This document shows, piece by piece, positions 45,901 to 58,137 of a stretch of 64,000 bases of DNA. The DNA is from Nissolia schottii (Eukaryota > Streptophyta > Magnoliopsida > Fabales > Fabaceae). The position numbers and the translations under genes are program-made. Positions within the stretch are counted from its first letter, which is position 1, and each line of letters begins with the position of its first letter. Location of the stretch: positions 1-64,000 of the forward strand of contig QANU01010069.1 in NCBI GenBank assembly GCA_003254905.1, given 5' to 3'. The notes below the pieces were generated by a model that saw only the letters and a program-made list of their open reading frames with translations, was not told where the DNA came from and searched no databases.

Positions 45901-47517
45901 TTATACAAAACTATGGATAAGTATTCATATATGTGAAAAATTGTACCTTCCTTCTAGTTTTTCATTTTATTTTTTTCCTTAAAAGTGTGGGAAGAAAATA
46001 ATAAAAACATAGAAAAAAATTAAAATCTTATTTTCTGTTTCAAGATTTTCGAAGGAAATAGTAAATACAAGAAATAGAAACAGGAGACAAAATTTTATTG
46101 TTTTCACCTTTTTTTGAAAATAGAAATCTAACAAATCATTAGTGATCATTAGCTCGTGTTGTTTCATGTTCCTTTTTTCTTTATTCAGCTATAACTACAA
46201 AATTTAAAAAAAAAAATTCATTGGTGATAAGTTGTAATAAAAAATTAGGCAGGTGGTGTGCAAACATGCTCATAATTTGAAATGAAGTGCAATTTTAATA
46301 AAATTCAGGGCTTTGTGCCAAATTATCGTAAATTTTAAAAATAAAATAAACTCCTACCAAATCATCTCTTATTCTCAAAACTCCCAAACACAAGATTTGA
46401 TTTTTAAGCCAAATAATCCTCTAATTCTTGCTGATTTCAAACACAAACCATAGGGTGGAAGATCAAGCGCATCAAGAGGATCAGAAACCCCTTCGCCACA
46501 AAGGGCACGTACAACGAGTGGAACTACAGCAAGCTGAGAATATGGGAGCTCACAATGTACGACAAAATCATCTTTCTCGATTCCGATCTCCTGGTCCTAA
46601 AGAACATCGACGATTTCTTCAGTTACCCTCAGTTATCCGCTGCGCCCAACGACTTCTCATTGTTCAATTCGGGACTCATGGTGATCGAGCCATCGCTATG
46701 CACTTTCAAGCACTTGATGGAGAAAGCCTTGGAGGTGAAACCGTACAACGGGGGCGACCAAGGTTTGATCAATGAGGTCTTCACGTGGTGGCACAGGTTG
46801 CCAACGAAGGTAATGGAGGCCTTTTGAATGAAAGACTAATTGAACTTAACAAAGACAAAATAAGAGATGGATATACCAACGGGAGATTGGTCCAATTGAT
46901 AAGCGAGTTTGAGACCTTGTATACCTAGTTATCCCCGCTGGGAGACTGACCCGTCATAACTAGGTGCGCGATACGGGTCGACTCGGTTTACTCAAGGTTA
47001 AGTCTTGGATACAAGGCGGGCAACCTGAAAAGAAAAAAAAAGAGAGAGATAGATATCGTGCGTAGAGATAAATTTAATGTAGTATTTAAGTTTAGATGTA
47101 GTATTTCAAGCCTGATTTAAATCCTAATCAATGTTATCTTTGCTCTATCAGGTAAACTACCTGAAAAGCTTTCAACTGAATAATGATAGTGGCTCCGAAA
47201 ATTACGAGAGGCACGAGATTCCGAAGGATTTGTATGTTATACATTACTTGGGATTGAAGCCTTGGATGTGTTATAGAGACTATGACTGCAATTGGGATAT
47301 GCTGATTCTCCATGCCTTTGCTAGTGATTCGGCCCACGGGAGATGGTGGGAGGTTTATGACGCCATGCCGAAGGAGTTGCAAGGCTATTGCGGACTGACG
47401 AGGAAGATGGATAAAAGGATAATGAATCGGAGGAGGAGAGCCAGGAATGAGGTTTTGTTTGATGGGCATTGGAAGATTGAGGTTAAGGATCCTAGAAGGA
47501 ACCGTTATGTGGATTAA
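42971..47517 (+). CDS. Glucuronoxylan glucuronosyltransferase, GUX4/GUX5-like
   Basis: Four exons: 42971-43712, 45539-45769, 46454-46809, 47152-47517; all introns GT-AG; 564 residues. Residues 21-37 form a type II membrane anchor after a basic N-terminus. The GT8 domain starts in exon 2 (VTILHSSEAYVCGAIALA). It carries the metal-binding DxD as FLDSDLLVLKN (DSD at 367-369), NGGDQGLINE, and the C-terminal HYLGLKPW (474-481). This family moves glucuronic acid from UDP-glucuronate onto xylan in the Golgi. Exon 1 (WIDEDG..., VFVGSCGPM, DYAET) and the short length fit the GUX4/GUX5 (PGSIP4/5) subgroup better than the longer GUX1-3, so activity on xylan is less certain; GUX5 has little support as a xylan enzyme. 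Introns 1-3 carry repeat insertions, but the frame is intact. Confidence 0.92.
43950..44790 (+). repeat. Dispersed AAAAGTTTGTGCATG repeat in GUX intron 1
   Basis: Six or more imperfect copies of CAAAAGTTTRTGCAYATG. Inverted relative of 26040-26690. Confidence 0.55.
45288..45463 (-). mobile_element. SINE in GUX intron 1
   Basis: On the minus strand it starts ACCAACGGAGTTGGTCCAGC (A-box-like), continues AATTTGAGACTTTGTGTACA (B-box-like) and ends in an A-rich tail, seen as T-rich at 45284-45292. The flanking duplication is near ATTTTTATGGACTTTT (about 45271-45287 and 45464-45480). It shares its whole body with 46875-47044. tRNA-derived structure is inferred. Confidence 0.75.
46010..46145 (-). 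mobile_element. MITE-like repeat, copy 3, GUX intron 2
   Basis: On the minus strand ATTTACTATTTCCTTC and TTGAAACAGAAAATAAG match the core of copies 1 and 2. Confidence 0.4.
46875..47044 (+). mobile_element. SINE in GUX intron 3
   Basis: Starts ACCAACGGGAGATTGGTCCA, has AGTTTGAGACCTTGTATACC (B-box-like) and GCTGGGAGACTGACCCGTC, and ends in GAAAAGAAAAAAAA. The flanking duplication is AGAGATGGATAT (46863-46874) with AGAGATAGATAT (47045-47056). Same family as 45288-45463 in the opposite orientation. Confidence 0.8.
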
Positions 47518-48830
47518 TTAGGATAGGAATTGGAACATTGGAGAATGTATATGAACTTGCCTCAAGTCATTTATGACCAAACTTGAGGTTTGTTACAAAT
47601 GATGCATGAAATTACCACGTGAAGTTTTATAGCTATATCTGTTGGCACAAAAGGGTGAAAAAGTCCTAGAAGCAGAAATTGCGAAAAAAAAAAAATTACT
47701 AGGAGAGTACAAACAGCTCCATGTATGAGAACCGAGAAGTGCCAAACAATCCAATTAGTACTAGTTAGTATTGTGACTGATTGAAATAATACACATTGAA
47801 ATAGTTCCACATACTCATGAGTGCAAGGGAAGAGAGACTAAGACTAAAAATATAGAGGTAATTTCTTCATTTCAACTTGTACCAGTCAGAAACACTTTTA
47901 AAGCTTGTGTTTAACTTTCTTCAGTTGTTTTCTACTCTTATATTAGAGAGTTGTGAGGCTGTTTTACATATTTTCTCTGAAGAATGAGGGTGTACTAGGG
48001 TTGTGGGGTGGTTGAAAGAGAAGTCTGTGTATTGTAAAAATTTTCACAGTATTTCTCTCCGGTTGTCTTTGGACAATGATTATGATTTTTCTTTGGTTTT
48101 GGCATTTTCTTTGTTAATTTTGGTTGTGTTCTTGCTCCTTTTTATTTCACTATTCTTCTAAGGCAAGTTCTACCAAAGGAAAATGACATTTTTTTTTTCT
48201 CTTTTCCAAAAACGAGCATCAGAGCTTATGGTTCGATGGGAGAAATTTTTAGTATACTTTGTGGTTGTAACATTGTCTAATCTTCCACATCGGGTAAGAA
48301 TTACCCTCAGTTGTCAGGGTTGCTGGAAGAAAGTGTGATGACTCTTCAATTAGAGTTATTTATGCTCAGTTTTTCTGTATAGATTTAGGAATTATAGTTG
48401 CATTCGTCGTTGCATTTTTGCATATTTCACATCTTGCATAACTACTAACCCTTAACATGCATCTTTATGATAGTTTTAGGTGTTTTCTATGAGTTTCTAG
48501 GTCTCAATTGGATATCAAAGGAAACCATGAAGATTGAAGAACATTGGAGCCAGAATAGAGAAGAAAAGAAGAATTTTTGTATTCTAGGGACTGCTCGAGT
48601 AACCACAGAGACTCAAAAGTGGTATGCAAAGAATTTGTACTACCTCTTGAGTGGTAGAATGTGACGGCTCAAATGATCAAGCACCGAGAGAAAATCCTTA
48701 TTTTGTCTATTTTTCGTCTTTTTGCTTCCTCTATATATACACATTAATTAGGACTAGAAATCATGGATGTAGTTTAGAATATTGCGTTTTTTTAATAAGA
48801 GAATGCCACCGGGAGGAAGAGGTACGGTGA
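47518..48830. other. Downstream region of the GUX gene, unassigned
   Basis: The first 200-300 bases are probably 3' untranslated sequence. 48230-48700 has GC and codon texture unlike its flanks (GACTGCTCGAGTAACCACAG) and may be an old retroelement fragment, but no protein motif is visible. Confidence 0.35.
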
Positions 48831-48835
48831 TAGAG

Positions 48836-48858
48836 GTCCCCCNCCCCCCCCCCCCCCC
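48836..48858. repeat. Poly-C run with an N
   Basis: Twenty or so C bases interrupted by N at 48843; base calling is unreliable here. Confidence 0.85.
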
Positions 48859-48859
48859 G

Positions 48860-50800
48860 CGTGTAAGACCTCTGTGAAGGGGAAAGGGGACTGTAGGTGA
48901 ACCATTAACTAAGATGGACATGGTAGCTGAAGAAACACAATGGAGCACCCACATCCTCCGTTTACTTAGCCTTCTTAATCCACCAGATGGTCTCGTTTGC
49001 CACGAGAGCCCCATCTAAGATTTGGCGATCCTTGATAAATGTAGTTTGAGATAGATTCCTTGATAATGGATGGCATCACCATCTCATTTCTAGTCGCCAA
49101 GATCTTAGCAATATTGTTGTAGAAACACCCAACTAAGATAATAGGCCTAGAGTCTTTTAGCTCAACCTGCAGCTTCAACCTTGGGAATGAGACTGACCCA
49201 TGTCATGTTTATCTCTCGACGGAAGCTTCCCGTTCCAAAGAAATTGAATATAAAGTTGCACATCTCATCTTTGATGTTGGGCCAGAAATTCTTTATGAAT
49301 TTGAAATTAAAGCCATCATAACTTGGAGCCCTTGAAGGATCACATGCCCATATAGCAGTCTCAATCTTTTCACAAGTCACATTCTTCTCTAGAATCTCAG
49401 CTTGTTGGTCACTAATCTGAGGTAGAAAACCCCCGGGGGAGATGTATCCTTGGCGCGGGATCTTGCTTGTACAGATTCTTGAAAATTTTCTTGATTTCAA
49501 ACTTGATAGCCCTGGGATTTAGAAGAACTTGGTATTTCTATCCCCCAAGTTGTTGTATCGTAGCCAAGCCGCCATTTGTTTCCAATAGAGCTCCTTTTGC
49601 GAATACCAGAGCTTGATTTGGGAGTTGAAGGCTACCAATCTAGTTAGGGTCCACCTCCATTGCCCTTGAGCATTTCTATTCTCCTTTCAGAGGATACTTG
49701 TTCAGCCTCCATAATTCTGATCTTCTTGTCGATTATACCGAAAGACTCCCTATTCCACTTCCTCATCGGTTTATGAAGCCGCTTCAGTTTCTCGAACAAT
49801 GAAATAGGCCCCATCCGCTACCATTCTTGTTTTACCATTCTTGATGGCTGCATCCTTCTCTAGCCCCACCCACACCTCTAATATTCCATCACAGAATATC
49901 CATAAAAAAAAAAAAGAGAGAGATAAAAACTGTCAAACCTTGGGAGGTGGATTTAGGAACTCTTCCTCGATCTCCTTTCCTTCCTGGGGCTCGTCCATCT
50001 ACACCGCTAGGGACTTGATCACTTGTTCGTCATTCTCTGAAAATAGCCCAATGGATTTTCCAGTAAGTCGGTCCCAAGTGGCTCTGGCTTCGCAGTTGCT
50101 TCCGTCATCGTTGTGGGCTTGGGCTGGTGGTGCTCTGCCGGCGTCACTTGGTTCAAAATCATGCACCGTTTCCCTGTGTACTGCTTGTGCGTGCCCTAGA
50201 GAGCACCGATTCACCTCACTGAATCTTGTCGGGTTGCAAGGTTCACCGCATAGGTCAACGACCAAGTCCAATTCCTGGCCAACCGTGTGCTACTACATGA
50301 TCTAGGCAAAGGAAACCCAAAGGAGAATTGGGCTCTTCCATAAGTAGAGAATCCAATTTAAATGGACCATTTCTTAAGGCCTATATATGAGAGGCCCAAT
50401 ACTTCACCCTTGTCCGTACAAGTTTCATTTCCGGTGGGCTCCACACGGTTAGAAACGGCCAAAGGCAGTACCTTGTACCAGGCACTGGGAATTTCGGAGA
50501 GTGGCATTGCAATGAAAAATCTTCTCCTCCACCTCTTGCTCCCTGTTGAGTTTGATGATTATTTTATGATATCCCAATAAGCCCTTTACCCAAGAGGTGC
50601 ATGCACCCTACCCTCACTTCGAAGAGATTCAGCCACCGTTGCAGGCTCCAAAGCATTGTTATCTTCACCTATCATCACGCATAGCTCTAACCACTTACTC
50701 TGCTTCCCTGGCTCCACCACTCTGACAACCCCGCTTTCATATTTTTCTTTGGTTTGTGAGCCAGCGGCCCTGCTTCCGGTGAAGATACTACGTGATTAGC
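48860..50800 (-). pseudogene. L1-type LINE fragment
   Basis: Read right to left. A gag-like first region lies at 50800-49990 (VAESLRSEGRVHAPLG-like). The endonuclease-RT linker follows at about 49860-49500. Reverse-transcriptase block 49500-49162 has DGFNFKFIKNFW and LIPKV, and the next block, 49178-48975, has DSRPIILVGCFYNNIAKILA. Then ILDGALVANETIWW-like sequence appears in another frame to about 48880. These are the early motifs of plant L1 reverse transcriptase. The catalytic YADD part, RNase H and 3' tail are absent. Stops and frameshifts are frequent. Confidence 0.75.
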
Positions 50801-51400
50801 CATATATAACTCTATCGAGAACTTCACGAGTCTGTCTGACCAAACTAATTAGCCATTTTGACGTATGAGCGTTCGTCTCTCTGCTTGAGATCGATAAGGG
50901 CTAATGTCTCTCTTTTAAGTTTTCGTATCTACGCTTCCCATGTGGTTGTTGGTCTGTTCCGTGCTTCCTTAACCATACTTAGCAAATTATAGCAGTCGAC
51001 ACCGAAATTTGGTTGCCGCAAAACCGCTATATATACCATTGAGCCTCTAGACCACTAATTTTGTGTTCTTCCATCGTAGCAAATTAAAGCAGACAATACC
51101 GAATTTGTTTGGGTTGTGCTTCTTGGGCTTACGAGAAATTAACAAACACGCTCAGCAGCTTGCCATGGTACGTGTTGGAACAGGAGTTCCAGCCGCCAAT
51201 CCCACGACATGGCTATATATAGGGAGGTTGTCAACAAACACCGTTTGTGCCATCTTCCTAATTTCCATATGCTTGCTTGAGAGGAGACGCTTGACAATGG
51301 GACCTTCTCCTAGCCTCGTCGTTGCCAGTACTCTTGGTCTCTAAACACCTACCTAGCTACCTGTCTCTCACCCTTCTTACGCCTTGTCTCTCTTTGTGCC
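50801..51400. other. Unassigned, possibly LINE 5' region
   Basis: AGCAAATTATAGCAGTCGAC at about 50980 and AGCAAATTAAAGCAGACAAT at about 51080 are a diverged 100-base tandem pair. A 93-codon frame at 51063-51344 has no recognisable motif. Confidence 0.3.
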
Positions 51401-51401
51401 T

Positions 51402-51402
51402 T

Positions 51403-51445
<43 letters not shown>
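51402..51445. repeat. (CT)n microsatellite
   Basis: About 21 TC units, followed by an N at 51446. Confidence 0.95.
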
Positions 51446-51629
51446 NTGCTTAATATTGCCTTAAATTTTAAATTAATTTTTACATTTTATTTTGAAAGAT
51501 ACCTATTTTTATACTTATATTTTTACTAACTAATTAAATAAATTGACAAAGAAAAATTAATTAAATAGTAAAAAAATACAAACAAATACATGACCTTATT
51601 TTTATGAATTTGTGACCACTTAATACATC

Positions 51630-53830
51630 AAGTTAGAAGACACCCCCCCAACTATAAAATTAAGACCCATGTTCTAAGGGAAGGAGTTCATAACCCAAGA
51701 AATCAAATGCAATGGGAATTTTCAAATGCCTAAACATAAAATTTGAACAAAATATATTTATAAAAAATTAAAATGTATATCTTTCTTAATTAAGTAGAAA
51801 TTCGATAAAGCCCTTCAAGTCTTCATCAAAGTTGTATATATTTCTTTTATCTTTCCAACCATATAGGATGTGTAAGCTTTTGAAGTATATAACTCATTTT
51901 ACGAATGAAGTACTAAAACAATGTAACAGCTATAAATCGCGTAGGAAAAGCTCAACTTGATACCCAAATTCTATTTTGTTGTAATTGTGAGTTATGGAGC
52001 TTGAAATAGAGTTGGGGGCAGTAATCATTCATTCTTCCTTGAATTCTTGTTCAAGCTCCAGTGTCAAGGTGTGTTCCTGTTTAAAATTCACAAAACTAAA
52101 TTCTACAAGGACATGACACAAGTTCTCGTTAATTCCTTATTCTTATATACAGTTTGACACTAAAACATGCAATTATAGTGAGGAAAACAACCGAATATAT
52201 ACAGTGCATCACCCTCCCATCCCAATAATTTTTATTTTAAAAGATTAAAAATTGAAGAAACTTTCTTATATTACTAAATAAAGTTTTTCAAACTTGTTAG
52301 AAACTAAAATAACGTTTTTCAAAGCTAAGTTGTTCATTTCTTGCATATTTATGCTAGTTATTTATAATAGTTATTTTGGTGGAAGGTTTTCTTATTTATG
52401 GTACAAGCTGTTTTAGAGGAAAAATATATATTTCAATAAAAAATCAAAATCTTCTTTCAAAATCTTTTAAAATTAGATCTAAAAGGGGTGCGATTTTAAT
52501 ATTATTCATATATGATTCCTTACTAACCAGTAAATTTAGTAATCTAGTGCTAATGTTGAAGGAAGCCCACCATATGTAAACCCTTCTCTTCATTTTTTTT
52601 GTGTGATACTGAGATTGTAGGTACAATAATAAGAAAAGTGGAATCTTGTTCCCGTTGCAGTTTCTAGTGATGGCTAAGATTTCTCTCACACAAGTTTTTA
52701 TTCTTGTTCTTTTAGTTTTCGGTAATTAAGATTATCAACCTAAATTTTTTTTAGTATCTACAATTAAATGCTTGTAAAAAAAATTATATAAAATGTTATC
52801 TCTTTTAATAATGCATCTAAATTTACGCAATTTCTAGAATGACAACTATTGTAGTTGCTCAGAAAAGGTGCCCAAAAGTGTTGAAGTAAAATGGCCACGA
52901 CCTTTGTATTAGTGTGGAAAAGCTTGCTACAAAAAATATCACGGAAATGGACGGTGTATTAAGTGTGATGAAAATTTTCATTGTATTTGTGTATATAATT
53001 GTTTTGCTTAGAAATCATGTATCTCATATTGTCAATGTTAAATGTTGACTATTAAAGTCACGAAAAGAAAGTTATAAAACTTATGAGTTATCTGAGATTA
53101 CACATGCTTAGTAAATTGTAATGAACTTAATGTCTAAATGAGTTTATCTTGTTATAATTAGTTTGTTCATTTTTCGGGTACTAGAACCCTATCATTAATC
53201 CACCTCCTCTCTTTGTTTCTAAAATTAACACCCACAAAAGGTGCAGCTTGAAATAATCTAGCCTTGACGAATTAGGAGACAAATGTACCATGCCCACGGC
53301 GTGAAACTAAAAAAATTATTTTAAATTATAAAATTGTTTACGTATTCAAACTCTCACATATATGATGGAAATGTAAGTTATAAAATTAGAAAGAAATAGC
53401 TGTCTTTAAAGAAAAAAAAAATGAATACAAGATGATAAAAATGTGAGTAATATATATCAACAATAATACTATTTTTCTCTATGTTGAGCGTGCTAAGTTT
53501 TATTGTTCATTATGATGCCAATGTAGGTAACCAATTCACTAAATTATTTTAATGACGTTAACTAAGGTTGTTTAATATACTTAAAACCTTGTACAATATT
53601 TATGACCAATTGAGTTGGTTTTCAATGAATATTTATATTATAAACATTTGTAATTAATTTTTCATGCCAAAAAAGGGGTTTTAGATAGGGAAAACTGAGC
53701 TAGAGATGGATTGGAGCTCGATTTTGGTGCAAAGAAAAAGTGGAGAGGTTGAGCTCTATTTAGAGCCTAATATTTAATTTTCCAGGTTGCTGCAACAAGC
53801 ATTCTTCATTGCAGGTAGGAGGACAACAGT
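51630..53830 (+). repeat. Defensin-like duplication unit B
   Basis: Shares with units A and C the block around AGCTTGAAATAGAGTTG (51990) and the promoter block, and with A the gene and 3' flank. Compared with A it lacks the segment equivalent to about 23500-24065. Confidence 0.8.
52670..53011 (+). pseudogene. Defensin-like pseudogene, copy B
   Basis: A relative of the genes at 24521 and 55726. Exon 1 (52670-52721) is intact and would code MAKISLTQVFILVLLVF. The splice acceptor GCAG has become GCAA. Exon 2 has an in-frame TAA where copy A has Arg (CGA), the second cysteine codon TGC is lost (reads GGC), and a frameshift falls just after it. The TATA box is also altered (TATGTAAA). The final CysValTyrAsnCys-type end is still visible. 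Confidence 0.85.
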
Positions 53831-53947
53831 ATCACTGACCTGATGTTAATTCGGTGAGGATAAGTCGACGAACCTTTGTTCCAGCAAAGGATTACTTACT
53901 ACAACAAAGGGTTCTTCCCTGCAACGAAGGCTTTGCTCGCTACACTG

Positions 53948-54788
53948 AAGTTAGAAGACACCCCAACTATAAAATTAAGGAGTTCATAACCCAAGAAATC
54001 AAATGCAATGGGAATTTTCAAATGCCTAAACATAAGATTTGAACAAAATATATTTATAAAAAATTAAAATGTATATCTTTCTTAATTAAGTAGAAATTCG
54101 ATAAAGCTCTTCAAGTCTTCATCAAAGTTGTATATCTTTCTTTTATCTTTCTAACCATATAGGATGTGTAAGCTTTTGAAGTATACAACTCATTTTATGA
54201 ATGAAGTACTAAAATAATGTAACAGCTATAAATCGCGTAGGAAAAACTCAACTTGATGCCCAAACTCTATTTTGTTGTAATTACGAGTTATGGAGCTTGA
54301 AATAGAGTTGAGGGCAATAATCATTCATTCTTCCTTGAATTCTTGTTCAAGCTCCCGTGTCAAGGTGTGTTCCTATATAAAATTCACAAAACTAAATTCT
54401 ACAAGGACATAACACAAGTTCTCGTTATTAATTCCTTATTCTTATATACAGTTTGACACTAAAACATGCAATTATAGTGAGGAAAACAACCGAATATATA
54501 TAGTGCATCACCCTCACATCACAATAATTTTTATTTTAAAAGATTAAAAATTGAAGAAACTTTCTTATATTACTAAATAAAGTTTTTCAAACTTGTTAGA
54601 AACTAAAATAACGTTTTTCAAAGCTAAGTTGTTCATTTCTTGCATATTTATGCTAGTTATTTATAATAGTTATTTTGGTGGAAGTTTTTCTTATTTATGG
54701 TACTGCAAGCTGTTTTAGAGGAAAAATATATATTTCCATAAAAAATCAAAATCTTCTTTCAAAATCTTTTAAATCTAAAAGGGGTGCG
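53948..54788 (+). repeat. Defensin-like unit C, upstream half only
   Basis: Repeats unit B's upstream part from GTTAGAAGACACCCC to AAAAGGGGTGCGAT, then breaks off and joins unit D. No exon is present. Confidence 0.85.
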
Positions 54789-55633
54789 ATCAAAACGCAT
54801 CATGTAAGAACCACGAATTTGCCATTTTTTTTTACCAAAACTAAAACCACAGTTGATTATAGCCCACAAGAATTATTTGATAATTCTAACACTTATTCTT
54901 TTGCATTGACATTTTTTATTAATTAAAAATTTATAATCTTATGACTATATATGTATATTATATTAGGTTTTTTTAATTATTCGTGCTACTTTTTATTTGA
55001 TTTAAGTCAAGACTTTCTATATCATTCTAGTTATTTAGAAATGTATGGTAATATTTGCAGGTTATATATTTGAATAGTTGAAATACTTAGGTTAATGTAT
55101 TTTGGTTAAAATAAAAGGATCTTCCTTCTTTCAAATTGTTCAAAACTCTAAAACTTGATTATTTTAATTTTAAAATGACTTCGTTACACACTATATGGAG
55201 GATTTACACATAGACATAAATTTTTCATTAAAACTTTACTTTTAGACATATTTCTAAAGCCAATTTTTTTAATTTTAAATCACAATAATTTTTATTTTAA
55301 AAGAATTAAAATTGAATAAACTTTATTATATTTCAAAATAACATTTTTCAAACCTGTTACAATCTAAAATAACGTTTTTCAAAGCAAAAACGTTCATTTC
55401 TTGCATATTTACGCTAGTTCTTTTATAACAGTAGTTTTGCTGGAAGGTTTTCTTATTTATGGTCCAAGATGTTTTAGAGAAAAAATATATACTTCAATAC
55501 GAATACAAAACCGTCTTTCAAAATCTTTTAAAATTAGATCTAAAAGGGGTGTGATTTCAATATTATACATATATGATTCCACGCTAACAAGGAAATTTAG
55601 TAATCCAATGCTAGTGTTGAACGAAGCCAACAA

Positions 55634-55641
55634 TATATAAA
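55634..55641 (+). promoter_or_regulatory. TATA box of defensin-like gene D
   Basis: TATATAAA, 85 bases upstream of the start codon, identical to copy A. Confidence 0.6.
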
Positions 55642-55725
55642 CTCTTCTCTTCATTTTTCTGCGTGATATTGTGCTTGTAGAAACAATAATAAGAAAAGTG
55701 GAATCTGGTGTTGCAGTTTCTAGTG

Positions 55726-56060
55726 ATGACTAAGATTTCTCTCACACACGTTCTTATTCTTGTCCTTTTTGTTTACGGTAATTAAGATTATCAACTTAAA
55801 ATTTTTAGTAACTAATTTTGAATGCTTGTAAATTTTTTTTGAAATATTATCCTTTCTAACAAAGCATTTGAATTTACGCAGTTTGTAGAATGACGACTAT
55901 TGTAGTTGCTCAGAAAAGGTGTGCAAAAGTGTTGAAGCGAAATGGATGCGACCTGTATAAGTGCGGAAAAGCTTGTTACAAAAAATATCATGGAAATGGA
56001 CAGTGCATTGGGCGTGATGAAATTTATCAATGTGTTTGTGTATATAATTGTGTTGGTTAA
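55726..56060 (+). CDS. Defensin-like secreted cysteine-rich peptide, copy D
   Basis: Exons 55726-55777 and 55882-56060 encode the same 76 residues as 24521-24855, with the same intron, promoter and 3' flank. Signal peptide residues are 1-28 and the eight cysteines are at 31, 40, 45, 49, 59, 68, 70 and 74. The identity includes noncoding bases, so it reflects recent duplication, gene conversion or an assembly artefact rather than selection on the protein. Which of these holds cannot be told from the sequence. Function unknown; see copy A. Confidence 0.85.
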
Positions 56061-56879
56061 AAATCATGCATCTCACATTCTCAATGTTAAATGTTCAGTA
56101 TTAAAGTCACAGGAATAAAGTTATAAAACTTATGAGTAATTTGACATTACACAAGCTTACGAAATTGTAATGAATTTAATATCTAAATGAGTTTATCTTC
56201 TTATATTTAGTTTGTTCATTTTTTTCGAGCACTAGAACCCTATCAATCTATCTCCTCTCTTTGTTTCTAAAATTAACACCCACAAAAAGTGTGGCCTGAC
56301 ATAATCTAGCATTGACTAACCATGAAACAAATGTACTATGACCACAACCTTAAACTAAAAAAATTATTTTAAATTATAAAATTATTAACATATTCAAACT
56401 CTCATATACAATGGAAATGTAAGTTAAAAAATTAGGAAGAGTTAGCTGCCTTTAATGGGAAAAAATGAATACAAGATGATAAAAATGTGAGTAATATATG
56501 TCAATGATAATACTCTTATTTTCTATGTTGAGCGTGCTAAGTTTTACTCTTCATTCTGATGCCAATGTAGCTAACCAATTCACTAAATTAGTTTAACGAT
56601 GCAAACTGAGGCTGGTTAATATATTTAAAACCCCATACAATATTTATGACACTTTGAGTTGGTTTTTGACGAATATTCATATTAAAAACATTTGTAATTA
56701 ATTTGTCATGCCCCAAAAAGTGGTTTTGGAGAGGGGTTTTAGTGAGAGAAAATCGTGGTAGAGATAAATTGGAGCTCAGTTTTTGTGCAAGGAAGAAGTG
56801 GGGAGATTGTGCTCTAGTTATCGCTTAAAATTTACTATTCTTGTTCGTTGTGGCATGCATTCTTTGCTGCAATGAAGAT

Positions 56880-58137
56880 ATAGATTTTTTTTTTTTTTTG
56901 CTTTGTATTGATATGAAATTACTCAATATGAAATCATTTTAAATATAGATTATTATTTTTTTTTTTGCATTGTATTGATATTACAAAATGATATGAAATC
57001 ATTAATATCCAAAACAGAAATGATATCAAACATATATATAAGAGTGGAAAATTTTGGCGCTTGGAACTTCAGGATGAAAAACTTTTTTTCCTTCTTATTG
57101 TTGTGACTTGTGTGTCTTAATCTTTTCCAAATTGATTAGCTTATCAATTCACTCATTGGTAGCTACTGATCCTAAAAATCAAACCAAATAAATAACTAAA
57201 TATTGAGATGGAAATAACTATATCAAATGGAAATGATAGTTTACCTGAAAGTTGCGCGTCTGAAAGTGAAACCTCAAATCACAAAAAGAGTAATAGGGAT
57301 GAATTTTTTATCGTGCACACTATGCATTTTCTAAAATAATCAGAATGCAAAAATAAAAAGAGAGAGATCAAGAGATAGTGAGAATGGTATTGTGGATAGT
57401 AGATTTAATAAGGGGAATAAATAGAGATTTGATGCTGATATAAATAGCTAATTGGTGATTTATATATAGTAAATATCAATTGGTGGTGTGACATGTCAAT
57501 TTTATTAGAACTATAGATACATTTTTTTTTCATTGTATTGATATTAAATTGCTCGATATGAAATCCGTATAACTATAGATATGTTTTTTTTTTTTTCCAT
57601 GGTATTGATATTAAATTACGCGATACAAAATAACATAAAACCATTAATATTCAAAACAGAAATGATATTAAACATATATAAGAGTGGGAAATTTTGGTGC
57701 TTTGGAATTTGAGGATGAAAAACTTTTATTTATTTATTTTTTCTTCTAACTGTTGTGACTTATGTGTCTTAATCTTTTTCAAATCGATTAGCTTATCAAT
57801 TCATTCATTGGTAGCTACTGATCTTAAAAACCAAACCAAAGAAATAACTGAATGTTGAGGTGGAAATAATTATATCAAATGGAAATGATATTTTACAAAA
57901 GTTGTGTCTAAAAGTGAAACCTAAAACCACTAAGGATAATAGGGATGATTTTTTTTTTTATTGTGCACACTATGTGTTTTCTAAAATGATCTGTATGCAA
58001 AAAAAAATAAGAAAAATAAAAAAGAGATCAAGAAATAGTGAGAATGATTTTGTGGATAGTAGATAAGGGGAATAAACAGAGATTTGATGCTCTAATGGGT
58101 GATTTATATATGGTAAATATCAATTAGTGGAGTGACA
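56880..58137 (+). repeat. Two ~650-base direct repeats
   Basis: 56885-57500 and 57520-58137 share TTGTATTGATATTAAATTAC-type starts, AGCTTATCAATTCA, GTGCACACTATG, AATAGTGAGAATG and GGGGAATAAA. The first part is also found after unit A at 25700-25990. No gene. Confidence 0.75.

Larger units (their letters stand above)
54790..57190 (+). repeat. Defensin-like duplication unit D
   Basis: Starts at the equivalent of 23588 in unit A. It is diverged up to about 54903, indistinguishable from A to 56546, then diverged again up to about 57190. Confidence 0.85.
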
